NCBI RefSeq assembly: GCF_028293835.1
Contig: NZ_JAQGNX010000170.1
Coordinates: 62,001 to 126,000, forward strand
Source of the DNA: Pseudomonas sp.
GTDB lineage: Bacteria; Pseudomonadota; Gammaproteobacteria; Pseudomonadales; Pseudomonadaceae
Reading direction: 5' to 3'
Length of the DNA stretch: 64,000 bases
Shown one piece after another: positions 42,533 to 51,838 of this stretch. The position numbers and the translations under genes are program-made. The notes beneath the pieces were generated by a model. That model ran no database searches. It saw only the letters and a list, made by a program, of their open reading frames with translations, and was not told the origin of the DNA. Numbering within the stretch: the first letter of the stretch is position 1; each line of letters opens with the position of its first letter.

Positions 42533-42781
42533 ATGCACGATCCGTTCGAAGAATCACTGCGTGACATGCTCAATTCATCATCCTCTAACCGGGATGACGA
42601 TGCGTGCCTGGGGCGTGTGCTGAAAACCGCGAACCGTCAGGTCGGTGCCGGCGATTTGTTCAAGTTGCTCGGTCGTTGGTCACAAGCGCTGATGATTGGC
42701 CTCAATAACGGCTCGCCGCACGTGTCTCCGGTTTCGCGACGCACTTTTTCTTCTGCACGTCCCGCTGATAAGGCTGATTGA
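42533..42781 (+). CDS. crfX: Conserved small protein CrfX
   Basis: CrfX is a small protein of unknown function conserved in pseudomonads between cmaX and cmpX. The start at 42533 follows GAGGTACC and gives 82 residues: MHDPFEESLRDMLNSSSSN, then ACLGRVLKTANRQVGAGDLF and the tail RRTFSSARPADKAD. It has no signal peptide or membrane helix. Its stop overlaps a possible TTG start of cmpX. Expression is thought to be linked with SigX. Named by position and similarity; function not inferred. Confidence 0.88.
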   Translation: MHDPFEESLRDMLNSSSSNRDDDACLGRVLKTANRQVGAGDLFKLLGRWSQALMIGLNNGSPHVSPVSRRTFSSARPADKAD

Positions 42782-42783
42782 AC

Positions 42784-43608
42784 ATGGAACTCAACCTCTG
42801 GACGCAGAGCCTGGTCACCGCCATGACGGTGTTGTGGACCAAAGTCGCTAATTTCATTCCAAACCTGTTTGGCGCACTGATTTTAGTGTTGCTGGGTTTC
42901 GTTGTTGCAAAGCTGCTGGACACGTTGCTGTCGAAACTGCTCGCCAAGCTGGGCCTTGATCGCCTGATGGGTGGTACTGGCTTGACCAAGGTAATTGCCC
43001 GAGCCGGCGTTCAGGTGCCGATTTCGACCTTGGTTGGCAAAATAATTTATTGGTTCGTGCTGCTTATATTTCTGGTTTCCGCCGCTGAATCCCTTGGTCT
43101 TGAGCAAGTGTCGAGCACGTTGACTATGCTGACCCAGTACCTGCCAAAGGTATTTGGTGCTGCGCTGGTCCTGCTTGTAGGTGTGCTTCTGGCGCAGTTG
43201 GCCAATGGCCTGGTGCGCGGTGCTGCCGAGGGCGTCGGGATCGATTACGCCGCTGGTCTGGGAAGAATCGCTCAAGGGCTGGTCATAATCATCAGCATCT
43301 CCGTCGCAATCAGCCAGTTGGAGGTCAAAACTGACCTGCTTAACCATGTGATTGTGATTGGTTTGATTACCGTTGGTCTGGCAGTAGCGCTGGCCATGGG
43401 CCTGGGAAGTCGCGAAATTGCCGGGCAAATATTGGCAGGAATATATGTGCGTGAGCTGTATCGAGTGGGGCAACAAGTGCGTGTGGGCGATGTCGAGGGG
43501 CAGATCGAAGAAATTGGCACGGTCAAGACCACGGTGCTGACCGATGAGGGCGAGTTGGTATCATTGTCCAACCGAATCCTCCTCGAACAGCAAGTGAACA
43601 GCCGCTAA
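42784..43608 (+). CDS. cmpX: Mechanosensitive-channel-like membrane protein CmpX
   Basis: A 274-residue inner-membrane protein with about five hydrophobic helices (VANFIPNLFGALILVLLGFV, IYWFVLLIFLVSAAESLGL, VFGAALVLLVGVLLAQL, GLVIIISISVAISQLE, VIVIGLITVGLAVALAMGLG) and an MscS-like C-terminal region (IAGQILAGIYVRELYRVGQQ, VSLSNRILLEQQV). In P. fluorescens CmpX is linked to envelope stress and to SigX activity. The ATG at 42784 lies three bases after the crfX stop; a TTG at 42778 is less likely. Confidence 0.9.
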   Translation: MELNLWTQSLVTAMTVLWTKVANFIPNLFGALILVLLGFVVAKLLDTLLSKLLAKLGLDRLMGGTGLTKVIARAGVQVPISTLVGKIIYWFVLLIFLVSAAESLGLEQVSSTLTMLTQYLPKVFGAALVLLVGVLLAQLANGLVRGAAEGVGIDYAAGLGRIAQGLVIIISISVAISQLEVKTDLLNHVIVIGLITVGLAVALAMGLGSREIAGQILAGIYVRELYRVGQQVRVGDVEGQIEEIGTVKTTVLTDEGELVSLSNRILLEQQVNSR

Positions 43609-43705
43609 CCCGGCAAATCCTGCTAATGTATGCCGCCACAAATCGCCAAGAGTACGGCAATGGCGGACATTAACCCGATTGATCTGACTGTCGGCATGAG
43701 TTTTT

Positions 43706-44296
43706 TTGAATAAGCCCCAATCGCTGTCCATGCGCTATGACCCCCGCGAACTCTCCGATGAGGAGTTGGTGGCGCGGTCGCACGCCGAGCTGTTTCATGT
43801 GACGCGAGCGTACGAAGAGTTGATGCGCCGGTATCAGCGAACACTTTTTAACGTATGTGCACGTTATTTAGGGAACGATCGCGATGCTGATGATGTCTGT
43901 CAGGAAGTGATGCTTAAAGTGTTGTACGGGTTGAAGAATTTTGAGGGAAAGTCGAAGTTCAAAACCTGGCTGTACAGCATCACTTACAACGAATGTATTA
44001 CGCAGTACAGGAAGGAACGGCGAAAGCGTCGCTTGATGGACGCATTGAGTCTCGATCCACTTGAAGAGGCGATGGAGGATAAGACTCCAAAACCTGAAGA
44101 GCGGGGCGGGCTTGATCGCTGGCTTGTGTATGTGAATCCAATTGATCGGGAAATTCTGGTGCTACGATTCGTCGCGGAGTTAGAGTTTCAAGAGATTGCG
44201 GACATCATGCATATGGGCCTGAGTGCCACAAAAATGCGCTATAAACGTGCGCTTGATAAATTACGTGAGAAATTTGCCAGCATTACCGAAACTTAA
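43706..44296 (+). CDS. sigX: ECF sigma factor SigX
   Basis: SigX is the extracytoplasmic-function sigma factor that drives oprF and genes for fatty-acid and envelope homeostasis. The 196 residues have sigma-2 (RYQRTLFNVCARYLGNDRDA, FKTWLYSITYNECITQYRKE) and sigma-4 (DREILVLRFVAELEFQEIAD and GLSATKMRYKRALDKL). Start is TTG at 43706, giving MNKPQSLSMRYDPRELSD as in other pseudomonads. No anti-sigma gene is evident; the neighbouring cmpX may take that role. oprF follows after 106 bases that include its promoter. Confidence 0.95.
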   Translation: MNKPQSLSMRYDPRELSDEELVARSHAELFHVTRAYEELMRRYQRTLFNVCARYLGNDRDADDVCQEVMLKVLYGLKNFEGKSKFKTWLYSITYNECITQYRKERRKRRLMDALSLDPLEEAMEDKTPKPEERGGLDRWLVYVNPIDREILVLRFVAELEFQEIADIMHMGLSATKMRYKRALDKLREKFASITET

Positions 44297-44339
44297 CTCG
44301 GGGTAAATATCTCTAACGTTCAGGTGAGTTCTGATAGAC

Positions 44340-44367
44340 TTGCCGCTGAGTTGGCCTTCAGTACGAT
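44340..44367 (+). promoter_or_regulatory. Promoter region of oprF
   Basis: TTGCCG (44340-44345) and TACGAT (44362-44367), 16 bases apart, make a plausible sigma-70 promoter. A SigX-dependent promoter is also expected in 44297-44402 from work on this gene family, but I cannot define its boxes. AACAATCACCAGATGGGGA ahead of the ATG includes a GGGGA ribosome site. Confidence 0.45.
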
Positions 44368-44402
44368 GGCCGCTTAACAATCACCAGATGGGGATTTAAC
44401 GG

Positions 44403-45392
44403 ATGAAACTTAAAAACACCTTGGGCTTTGCCATTGGTTCTATTGTAGCCGCAGCTTCGTTCGGCGTTCTGGCGCAAGGCCAAGGCGCGGTCGAGGGTGA
44501 GGCCTTCTACCAGAAGAACTACAACGACAGCGTTAAGCACGTAGAAGACGGCCGCACCGCTGGTGCCTCCATCGGCTACTTCTTGACCGACGACGTTGAA
44601 GTGATCCTGGGCTACGGCAAAACCAACTACACCCGTTCGAATGACGGTACTGGTAGCCAGAAAATCCACGGCGACACCGCTTCTCTGGCCGGTATGTACC
44701 ACTTCGGCACCGTTGGCGACGCTATCCGTCCTTACGTTTCCGGCGGTTTTGCTCACCAGAGCATGACTGGCGTTGAAGCTGATGGTCACAATGGTCGTGA
44801 CTCGTCCACGTTCGCAACTATCGGTGCAGGTGCCAAGTGGTACATCACTGACAATCTGTATGCACGTGCTGGCGTAGACGCTGACTACAAACTGGACAAC
44901 GGCAAATGGGACTACGCTCCTACCGTTGGCCTGGGCGTAAACTTCGGTGGCGGCTCCAAGCCAGCACCGGCTCCAGCACCGGCTCCAGAGCCAGTTGCTG
45001 AAGCGCCTGTAGAAGCTCCAGTGGAAGCTGCTCCACAAGTCGTACGTGTTCAGTTGGACGTCAAATTTGACTTCAACAAAGCTGTTGTCAAGCCTAACAG
45101 CTACGCTGACATCAAGAACCTCGCTGACTTCATGAAGCAGTACCCACAGACCAGCACCACTGTTGAAGGTCACACTGACTCCGTCGGTCCTGACGCTTAC
45201 AACCAAAAACTGTCTGAGAAGCGTGCAAACGCTGTCAAACAAGTTCTGGTTAGCCAGTACGGTGTTGGCGCTGGTCGTGTGAGCTCGGTTGGTTACGGCG
45301 AATCCCGTCCAGTTGCAGACAACAAAACTGAAGCTGGCCGCGCGATCAACCGTCGCGTAGAAGCTGAAGTTGAAGCAAAAGCTGCTCAGTAA
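44403..45392 (+). CDS. oprF: Major outer membrane porin OprF
   Basis: OprF is the major non-specific porin and peptidoglycan-anchoring protein of Pseudomonas. The 329-residue precursor has a signal peptide (about 1-24, ending GVLAQ), an N-terminal eight-strand beta-barrel (about 25-180), a proline/alanine linker (APAPAPAPEPVAEAPVEAP at about 187-215) and a C-terminal OmpA-like domain with FNKAVVKPNSYADIKNLADF, TVEGHTDSVGPDAYN and SEKRANAVKQ. The codon use is strongly biased (AAC, GGT, GTT), as expected for very high expression. It is preceded by sigX and ended by a terminator. Confidence 0.97.
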   Translation: MKLKNTLGFAIGSIVAAASFGVLAQGQGAVEGEAFYQKNYNDSVKHVEDGRTAGASIGYFLTDDVEVILGYGKTNYTRSNDGTGSQKIHGDTASLAGMYHFGTVGDAIRPYVSGGFAHQSMTGVEADGHNGRDSSTFATIGAGAKWYITDNLYARAGVDADYKLDNGKWDYAPTVGLGVNFGGGSKPAPAPAPAPEPVAEAPVEAPVEAAPQVVRVQLDVKFDFNKAVVKPNSYADIKNLADFMKQYPQTSTTVEGHTDSVGPDAYNQKLSEKRANAVKQVLVSQYGVGAGRVSSVGYGESRPVADNKTEAGRAINRRVEAEVEAKAAQ

Positions 45393-45415
45393 TCTGTAGC
45401 TAAAGCCTCAGAGAG

Positions 45416-45443
45416 AAGCCCGGCCCAGGCCGGGCTTTTCTTT
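45416..45443 (+). terminator. Intrinsic terminator of oprF
   Basis: AAGCCCGGCC (45416-45425) pairs with GGCCGGGCTT (45428-45437), the inner pairs opening to form the loop, followed by TTCTTTG. It starts 24 bases after the oprF stop. Confidence 0.9.
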
Positions 45444-45469
45444 GTCTGGGTTTTGGTGGAGAACGCCTC

Positions 45470-45560
45470 TGTAGGATCCATCTGTAGGCCATTTAAGCAG
45501 CACCGCCATGCTTCAGGAGTACCTCGTTGCATACCTCGCCAACATGTTGGCTCCTACAGA
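45470..45560. repeat. REP element reaching into the 3' end of cobA
   Basis: The right arm CTCGCCAACATGTTGGCTCC (45535-45554) is a good copy of the CCAAC family; the left arm (CTGTAGGATCC from 45469) is decayed. The right arm is inside cobA, where it encodes the last residues of the protein. Confidence 0.8.
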
Positions 45561-46274
45561 TTCCGCAGCACTCGCAGCCACTGCACCGATGACCAATATC
45601 GCCGGGCTTTTCAGTTCGAAGACGAGGGCATCGGTTTGCATCTGGGCCAGTGTGCTGCGGCATTCCCGTTGATGGGGCAGGGAGGCGTTTTCGATCATCG
45701 CTACCGGCGTATTCGCCGACAACCCACCCGCCAACAGGTTATCGCGGATTTCCGAGAGTTTGGCCACGCCCATGTACACCACCAAGGTTGTGCCGCTTTG
45801 CGCCAGGGCTTGCCAACTCAGGCGGCTGTCGTCCTGCGTATGGGCGGTCACCAAGGTGACGCCACGGCTGACACCCCGCAAGGTCAGGGAAATACCGCAC
45901 TGGGTCGCACCTGCCAGACCGGCAGTAATGCCGTTGACCAATTCCACTTCAATGCCTTGCGCTCGCAGCCAATCGGCTTCTTCGCCACCGCGTCCGAAAA
46001 TGCAGGGATCGCCACCTTTCAGACGCACCACGCATTTTCCCTGACGGGCGTAGCGCAGCAACAGCCGGTTAATAAACGCTTGGGGTGTCGAACGACAGCC
46101 GCCGCGTTTACCCACCGCAATTACCCGTGCGCCAACACAATGCTCCAGCACCGCGACGTTGACCAAATCGTCGATCAGGACCACATCGGCTTCGCCCAAG
46201 GCCCGCACGGCCTTGAGTGTCAGCAATTCAGGATCGCCAGGACCTGCACCCACCAGCCAGACTTTAGCGCTCAT
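45513..46274 (-). CDS. cobA: Uroporphyrinogen-III C-methyltransferase
   Basis: CobA methylates uroporphyrinogen III twice to precorrin-2, the start of the route to siroheme, the cofactor of NirB. The 253-residue protein has VWLVGAGPGDPELLTLKAVR, VVLIDDLVN, VRLKGGDPCIFGRGGEEADW, VNGITAGLAGATQCGISLT and VAMIENASLPHQR. The start at 46274 follows AGGGTGAG. The C-terminus GANMLARYATRYS is encoded by a REP element, so the final residues are probably not conserved. It lies 11 bases after nasC and is the last gene of the nirB operon. Confidence 0.95.
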   Translation of the reverse strand: MSAKVWLVGAGPGDPELLTLKAVRALGEADVVLIDDLVNVAVLEHCVGARVIAVGKRGGCRSTPQAFINRLLLRYARQGKCVVRLKGGDPCIFGRGGEEADWLRAQGIEVELVNGITAGLAGATQCGISLTLRGVSRGVTLVTAHTQDDSRLSWQALAQSGTTLVVYMGVAKLSEIRDNLLAGGLSANTPVAMIENASLPHQRECRSTLAQMQTDALVFELKSPAILVIGAVAASAAESVGANMLARYATRYS

Positions 46275-46285
46275 GCTCTCACCCT

Positions 46286-49027
46286 TCATTGATGGATCGC
46301 GACTGGCAGCGGATTGACCGCCAGCAGCCGTTTGATTTCTGGTACGCAGGAGCCGCATTGGCTACCGCAACCCAATTGTGTTTTCAGTTGAATCAGGTCC
46401 AGCCCACGACCGACTCCGGCCAGTACCGCGCTTTCGCTGACGTTCATGCAGGTACACAACGTTTTGCTGCTGCGTGGCATGGCGGCTGCGCTGCCGGGTG
46501 GCGTGCTGATCGGCGCCAGCAGCCAACGGCGCAATTGCTCGTCGGCGCGACCTTCCAGCCACAAGCTTTGCAGCCAATGCCGGGCAATGGTTTCACCGGC
46601 GAGACGAATTGCCGTGATCCGGCCGTTTTCAATTCGTACCCGCTTGCCAATCGAGCGGCGGGTATCGTCGTACGCCAGCACCGGCCCTTGATTCAGGCCC
46701 AGCAATTGGTCGATCTGCGTCAGCAATTGACTGTCTGGCGGCGAGGCGCTGGCTGCGCGGATGAGCAGTGCCGGGCGCTCACGGCCCGCAAGGCTTAGGC
46801 TGACATAGGCAAACGCCTCACACAGCGGTCTCAGCGCCTCAATGTTGGTTTGCACGTCACCTTCAACCAGCGCAAACAACTGCCATGGCAAGGTCACCGC
46901 TTCGATGCGCACGCCGCTGTGTTTCAATTCAGGTTGCTTCGACAGCGGGTCGAACGCGGGCTGGGTCAGAATGTTTACCCCGCCCTTGAGAAAACGATCA
47001 CCCCAATGCATGGGCAAGTAGGCTTGACCGGGACGGATGCTGTCGTCGATGCTAACCGGGACGATCAAGCTGCCACGGCGGCTTTTCAGGCTGACCAGAT
47101 CACCGGCTTGCAGGCGATGGCGGCGCATTTCATCCGGGTGCAGGCTCAACACCGCTTCGCTGACATGTCCAAACGACTGGGCGGCAGTGCCGGTACGGCT
47201 CATGCCGTGCCATTGATCTCGTAGGCGGCCGGTGTTCAACGTCAGTGGAAAGCGCGCGTCTCGCAACTCCTTGGCCGCACGGTAAGGTTCGGTAACGAAC
47301 ATGGCGCGGCCAGATTCGGTAGGAAAAATCCCGTCGCCGTATAGCCGTGCAGTGCCGGTCTCGGCACCCGCCGGGAAGGGCCATTGCTGCGGGCCTCGCT
47401 CCTGGAGCAAGGCATAGCTGATGCCTGACAAATCCAAATCGCGTGCCTGGGTCAGGAATTTATATTCGTCGAACAGCGCCTGGGGCTGATCGAAGGCGAA
47501 CAGACTCGGCTCGCCGGGACGCAGGCGTTGTTCAAGCCGCTGGGCGAAATCCACGGTAATCGCCCAATCCGAGCGGGCCTCGCCCGGCGTGGGGATCGCT
47601 TTGCGCACGCGGGAAATGCGCCGCTCGGAATTGGTCACCGTGCCGTCTTTTTCGCCCCAGCTCGCGGCCGGCAATAGTAGATCGGCAAAGGCGCAGGTTT
47701 CGGTGGTGCGGAAAGCTTCCTGTAACACCACAAACGGACAAGTAGTCAGCGCCTCTCGAACCCGTTGTTGATCAGGTAGCGACTGAGCGGGGTTAGTGCA
47801 GGCGATCCACAGCGCTTTAATCTTGCCGGTCTGTAACTGATCGAAGAGCTCGATGGCCGACAATCCGGGCGTGTCAGGCAGCGTGTCGACCCCCCAATAC
47901 GCGGCTACCTGCTCACGGTGCTCCGGGTTGCTGGCCTCACGGTGGCCCGGCAACAAGTTCGACAAACTGCCGGTTTCTCGTCCGCCCATGGCATTTGGCT
48001 GCCCGGTCAGAGAGAACGGTCCTGCGCCGGGACGGCCGATTTGACCGGTGGCGAGGTGTAAATTGATCAGCGCACTGTTCTTCGCGCTGCCGGACGTGGA
48101 CTGATTCAGCCCCATGCACCACAGCGACAAAAAGCTTGGCGCTGTGCCGATCCATTGCGCACACGCTTGCAGCTGAGCAACTGGAATCCCGCATATTTCT
48201 GCGACCATTTGCGGGGTGTAATCGCGCACCAGGGTTTTCAGTTCGGCGTAGCCCTGGGTATGGGCATCAATGAAGCTGCGGTCTATCCAGTCTTCCCACA
48301 GCAGTAAATGCAGGATCCCGTGGAACAGCGCGACATCGGTGCCCGGCTGGATGGCCAAGTGCATATCCGCCACCTCACAGGTGTCGGTACGGCGAGGATC
48401 AACGACGATGATTTTCATCTCGGGCCGTAGGCTTTTTGCTTCTTCCAGCCGCCGAAAGAGTACCGGATGGGCGTAGGCCATATTGCTGCCGACGATCATC
48501 ACGCAATCGCTGAGTTCGATGTCCTCGTAGCTGCAAGGCGGTGAGTCGGCGCCCAGGCTGCGCTTGTAGCCGACCACCGCAGAAGACATGCACAGCCGGG
48601 AATTACTGTCGATGTTATTGGTGCCCACCAGCGCCCGGGCCAGTTTGTTGAACGCGTAATAGTCCTCGGTCAACAATTGCCCGGACACATAAAACGCCAC
48701 ACTGTCTGGCCCGTGTTCACGAATGGTCTCGGCAAATACACTGGCCGCGTGCTCCAGTGCGGTGTCCCAATCCGTTGGGCTGCGCGCCATGGTTTTACCC
48801 AGGCGCAATTCCGGGTACAGCGCCCGAGCCGTAATGTCGCCGGTCAGGTGCAGGCTCGCGCCTTTGCTGCACAGCTTGCCAAAGTTGGCCGGGTGTTGCG
48901 GATCGCCTCTGACGCCGAGAATGCGTTGGTGATCATGTTCGATCAGCACGCCGCAACCGACCCCACAGTAGCAGCAGGTCGATGCCGTGATCTGCGTGGC
49001 GGACTCTGTCACGGCTGGCGGGCGCAT
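46286..49027 (-). CDS. nasC: Assimilatory nitrate reductase, catalytic subunit
   Basis: This cytoplasmic molybdopterin enzyme reduces nitrate to nitrite. The 913-residue protein starts with a [4Fe-4S] domain (CCYCGVGCGVLIEHD and FGKLCSKGASLHL), followed by the Mo-bis-MGD domains (LCMSSAVVGYKRSLGADSPP, GSNMAYAHPVLFRRLEE, TGQPNAMGGRETGSLSNLLP, LNTGRLRDQWHGMSRTG) and ends with a BFD-like [2Fe-2S] domain (CTCMNVSESAVLAGV, CGSQCGSCVPEIKRLL). No Tat signal is present, fitting assimilation. The start at 49027 overlaps the nirD stop in ATGA. The gene order nirB-nirD-nasC-cobA is the known pseudomonad operon. Confidence 0.95.
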   Translation of the reverse strand: MRPPAVTESATQITASTCCYCGVGCGVLIEHDHQRILGVRGDPQHPANFGKLCSKGASLHLTGDITARALYPELRLGKTMARSPTDWDTALEHAASVFAETIREHGPDSVAFYVSGQLLTEDYYAFNKLARALVGTNNIDSNSRLCMSSAVVGYKRSLGADSPPCSYEDIELSDCVMIVGSNMAYAHPVLFRRLEEAKSLRPEMKIIVVDPRRTDTCEVADMHLAIQPGTDVALFHGILHLLLWEDWIDRSFIDAHTQGYAELKTLVRDYTPQMVAEICGIPVAQLQACAQWIGTAPSFLSLWCMGLNQSTSGSAKNSALINLHLATGQIGRPGAGPFSLTGQPNAMGGRETGSLSNLLPGHREASNPEHREQVAAYWGVDTLPDTPGLSAIELFDQLQTGKIKALWIACTNPAQSLPDQQRVREALTTCPFVVLQEAFRTTETCAFADLLLPAASWGEKDGTVTNSERRISRVRKAIPTPGEARSDWAITVDFAQRLEQRLRPGEPSLFAFDQPQALFDEYKFLTQARDLDLSGISYALLQERGPQQWPFPAGAETGTARLYGDGIFPTESGRAMFVTEPYRAAKELRDARFPLTLNTGRLRDQWHGMSRTGTAAQSFGHVSEAVLSLHPDEMRRHRLQAGDLVSLKSRRGSLIVPVSIDDSIRPGQAYLPMHWGDRFLKGGVNILTQPAFDPLSKQPELKHSGVRIEAVTLPWQLFALVEGDVQTNIEALRPLCEAFAYVSLSLAGRERPALLIRAASASPPDSQLLTQIDQLLGLNQGPVLAYDDTRRSIGKRVRIENGRITAIRLAGETIARHWLQSLWLEGRADEQLRRWLLAPISTPPGSAAAMPRSSKTLCTCMNVSESAVLAGVGRGLDLIQLKTQLGCGSQCGSCVPEIKRLLAVNPLPVAIHQ

Positions 49028-49344
49028 CAGGCGGCGTCCTTCAGTGACAACTGCACGCGACCCTTTTCGACCCGGGCCAAGTGTTTGTGCGCGCACCCGA
49101 TATCAGGCGCTTGCGCATCGCCGCTTTCCAAGTCGATTTGCCAGTTGTGCAAAGGGCAGGAAACCCGCTTGCCGTAGATCAATCCCTGGGAAAGCGGTCC
49201 GCCTTTGTGTGGGCAGCGGTCGTCGAGAGCGAATACTTCGTCGTCGCTGGTGCGGAAAATGGCGATGTCGCCCTTGGGCCCCTCGATGATGCGCGAGCCC
49301 AGGGGGTTGATGTCTTCCAAGGCACAAATGTCGTACCAGTTCAT
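49027..49344 (-). CDS. nirD: Nitrite reductase [NAD(P)H] small subunit
   Basis: NirD is the small partner of NirB in cytoplasmic reduction of nitrite to ammonium. The 105-residue Rieske-like protein has GSRIIEGPKGDIAIFRTSDD, DDRCPHKGGPLSQGLI and CPLHNWQIDLESGDA. Both the CPH and CPLH cluster-ligand motifs are kept, so a [2Fe-2S] centre is likely; many NirD proteins have lost these. It overlaps nirB and nasC by four bases each (ATGA). Confidence 0.95.
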   Translation of the reverse strand: MNWYDICALEDINPLGSRIIEGPKGDIAIFRTSDDEVFALDDRCPHKGGPLSQGLIYGKRVSCPLHNWQIDLESGDAQAPDIGCAHKHLARVEKGRVQLSLKDAA

Positions 49345-51785
49345 GCCAGCACCTCCACAGCAATGCGTTCGAATTCTTTCTTCAGCAAGGGTTGTTCGAT
49401 GCGTTCTTTCCAGGGGTCTTGCTCGAACGACAAGGAGAATTGCAGGCGCGCATTCAGCGCCTGACGGCGGTCGGCATCTTCCAGCACGGCTTTTTTGATG
49501 TGCTCCATGCCGACGCGCTGCAGGTAATGCACAGTGCGCTCAAGGTAAAAAGCTTCTTCGCGGTACAACTGCAGGAACGCACCGTTGTATTCGCGCACTT
49601 CCTCAGCGGTTTTCAGCTTGACGAAAAACTCCGCAACCTCAGTTTTGATCCCGCCGTTGCCGCCGATGTACATCTCCCAGCCGGATTCGACACCAATTAT
49701 TCCGACGTCTTTAATCCCGGCTTCCGAGCAATTGCGTGGGCAGCCGGAAACGGCCAGCTTGACCTTGTGTGGCGACCACATATTGAAAAGGTCATGCTCC
49801 AATTCAATGCCAAGTTGTGTTGAATTTTGTGTGCCGAAGCGGCAGAACTCGCTGCCGACACAGGTCTTCACCGTGCGAATGGATTTTCCGTACGCATGGC
49901 CCGATGGCATGTCGAGGTCCTTCCAGACGCCTGGCAAGTCCTCCTTTTTGATCCCGAGCAGATCGATGCGCTGGCCGCCGGTGACCTTGACCATGGGTAC
50001 GTTGTACTTGTCGGCGACGTCGGCAATGCGCCGCAGCTCCGATGGATTGGTCACGCCACCCCACATCCGAGGGACTACAGAATAGGTGCCGTCTTTCTGA
50101 ATGTTGGCATGGGCGCGTTCGTTGATCAGGCGCGACTGTGGGTCATCTTTCGCTTCGCCTGGCCATGTCGAAATCAGGTAGTAGTTCAGGGCCGGGCGGC
50201 AGGTGGCGCAGCCGTTGGGCGTGCGCCAGTTCAGGGTGCCCATGACGTTAGCAATGGTGAGCAAATGCTGGTCGCGGATAGCCGCGCGAATTTGCCCGTG
50301 GTTCGAGTCGCTGCAACCGCAGATGGCTTTTTCGCTTTTCGGCTTTACATCGGCTGCGCCGCCCACGGTGTTGATCAGGATCTGTTCCACCAACCCTGCG
50401 CAGGATCCGCAGGAGCTGGCGGCCTTGGTGTGTTTTTTTACGTCATCGACGCTGAACAGTCCGTGTTCCTGGATCGCTTTGACGATGGTGCCTTTGCATA
50501 CGCCGTTACAACCGCAGACCTCGGCGCTGTCGGCCATGCCCATGGCTTTGTCCTGACCTTGGTGGCCGGTATCGCCCAAGGCGTTCTCGCCGAACATTAG
50601 GTGATCGCGGATTTCATTGATTTGAGCGTTTTCGCGGATCTGTCTGAAATACCAGCCGCCGTCTGCCGTGTCTCCATACAAACAGGCGCCCACCAGCACG
50701 TCGTTCTTGATCACAAGTTTTTTGTATATCCCGCCGATGGGGTCAGACAAGGTGATGATTTCAGTCCCTTCGCCGCCCATGTAGTCGCCGGCGGAGAACA
50801 GGTCGACGCCAGTCACTTTCAATTTGGTTGAGGTCACCGAGCCTTGATAGCGAGCAAAACCCAACTGCGCCAGGTGGTTCGCACACACCTTGGCCTGTTC
50901 GAAAAGCGGCGCGACCAGGCCGTAGGCGATTCCGCGGTGGCTGGCGCATTCGCCAATGGCGTAGATGCGTGGGTCATAGGTTTGCATCGTGTCGCTGACC
51001 AAAATTCCCCGGTTGCAGGGAATACCAGACTGTTCAGCCAACTCGGTGGCAGGACGGATGCCCGCTGCCATCACCACCAGATCTGCGGGAATTACGTCAC
51101 CGTTCTTGAACTGCACGGACTTGACGCGTCCTTTGCCATCGTCAAGTAAGGCCTGGGTTGATTCCTCCAGGCGAAAAGCCAGCCCGCGTGTTTCCAGTTC
51201 GGTTTGCAGCAATTGGCCGGACACCTCGTCCAGCTGGCGCTCCATCAACCAAGAGCCGATGTGCACCACGGTTACCTGCATGCCGCGCAACTTAAGGCCA
51301 TTGGCCGCTTCCAGGCCCAGCAGACCGCCACCAATCACCACCGCGTAGGTGTGTGTTTTAGCGGTATTGATCATGGTTTGCGTGTCGGCAATGTCGCGAT
51401 AGCCGATCACGCCCTGCAAGGTGTTACCCGGAATCGGCAGAATGAACGGTACTGAGCCGGTGGCGATCAGCAGTCGGTCGTACTGGGCTTCGGTGCCGTC
51501 GTCGGCGATCACCAGACGCTTGGCGCGGTCGATTTTCACGGCTTTGCGGTTGAGCAGCAGGTGGATGTTGTTTTCCAGGTACCAGCTCAAATCATTGAGG
51601 ACGATGTCCTCGAACGTTTGCTCACCGGCCAAAACCGGAGACAGCAGGATACGGTTGTAATTAGGGTGCGGTTCGGCGCCGAACACGGTGATGTCGTAAA
51701 GGTCAGGGCTCAGTTTGATCAGTTCTTCGAGGGTGCGAACACCCGCCATGCCGTTGCCAATCATCACCAGTTTGAGTCGTTTCAT
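49341..51785 (-). CDS. nirB: Nitrite reductase [NAD(P)H] large subunit
   Basis: NirB is the siroheme and FAD enzyme that reduces nitrite to ammonium in the cytoplasm. The 814-residue protein begins with FAD- and NAD-binding domains (KLVMIGNGMAGVRTLEEL, VVIGGGLLGLEAANGL), two BFD-like [2Fe-2S] segments (VCGCNGVCKGTIVKAIQ, SSCGSCAGLVEQIL) and the siroheme/[4Fe-4S] domain with TCVGSEFCRFGTQNS and VSGCPRNCSEAGIKDVG. The start at 51785 follows GGAGG. A 150-base leader with two hairpins and a terminator precedes it. It is the first gene of nirB-nirD-nasC-cobA. Confidence 0.96.
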   Translation of the reverse strand: MKRLKLVMIGNGMAGVRTLEELIKLSPDLYDITVFGAEPHPNYNRILLSPVLAGEQTFEDIVLNDLSWYLENNIHLLLNRKAVKIDRAKRLVIADDGTEAQYDRLLIATGSVPFILPIPGNTLQGVIGYRDIADTQTMINTAKTHTYAVVIGGGLLGLEAANGLKLRGMQVTVVHIGSWLMERQLDEVSGQLLQTELETRGLAFRLEESTQALLDDGKGRVKSVQFKNGDVIPADLVVMAAGIRPATELAEQSGIPCNRGILVSDTMQTYDPRIYAIGECASHRGIAYGLVAPLFEQAKVCANHLAQLGFARYQGSVTSTKLKVTGVDLFSAGDYMGGEGTEIITLSDPIGGIYKKLVIKNDVLVGACLYGDTADGGWYFRQIRENAQINEIRDHLMFGENALGDTGHQGQDKAMGMADSAEVCGCNGVCKGTIVKAIQEHGLFSVDDVKKHTKAASSCGSCAGLVEQILINTVGGAADVKPKSEKAICGCSDSNHGQIRAAIRDQHLLTIANVMGTLNWRTPNGCATCRPALNYYLISTWPGEAKDDPQSRLINERAHANIQKDGTYSVVPRMWGGVTNPSELRRIADVADKYNVPMVKVTGGQRIDLLGIKKEDLPGVWKDLDMPSGHAYGKSIRTVKTCVGSEFCRFGTQNSTQLGIELEHDLFNMWSPHKVKLAVSGCPRNCSEAGIKDVGIIGVESGWEMYIGGNGGIKTEVAEFFVKLKTAEEVREYNGAFLQLYREEAFYLERTVHYLQRVGMEHIKKAVLEDADRRQALNARLQFSLSFEQDPWKERIEQPLLKKEFERIAVEVLA

Positions 51786-51838
51786 GTGGCCTCCGAGAAA
51801 CCGCCAGGGTGATCTCGACAAATTGCGCGCAAACAAAA

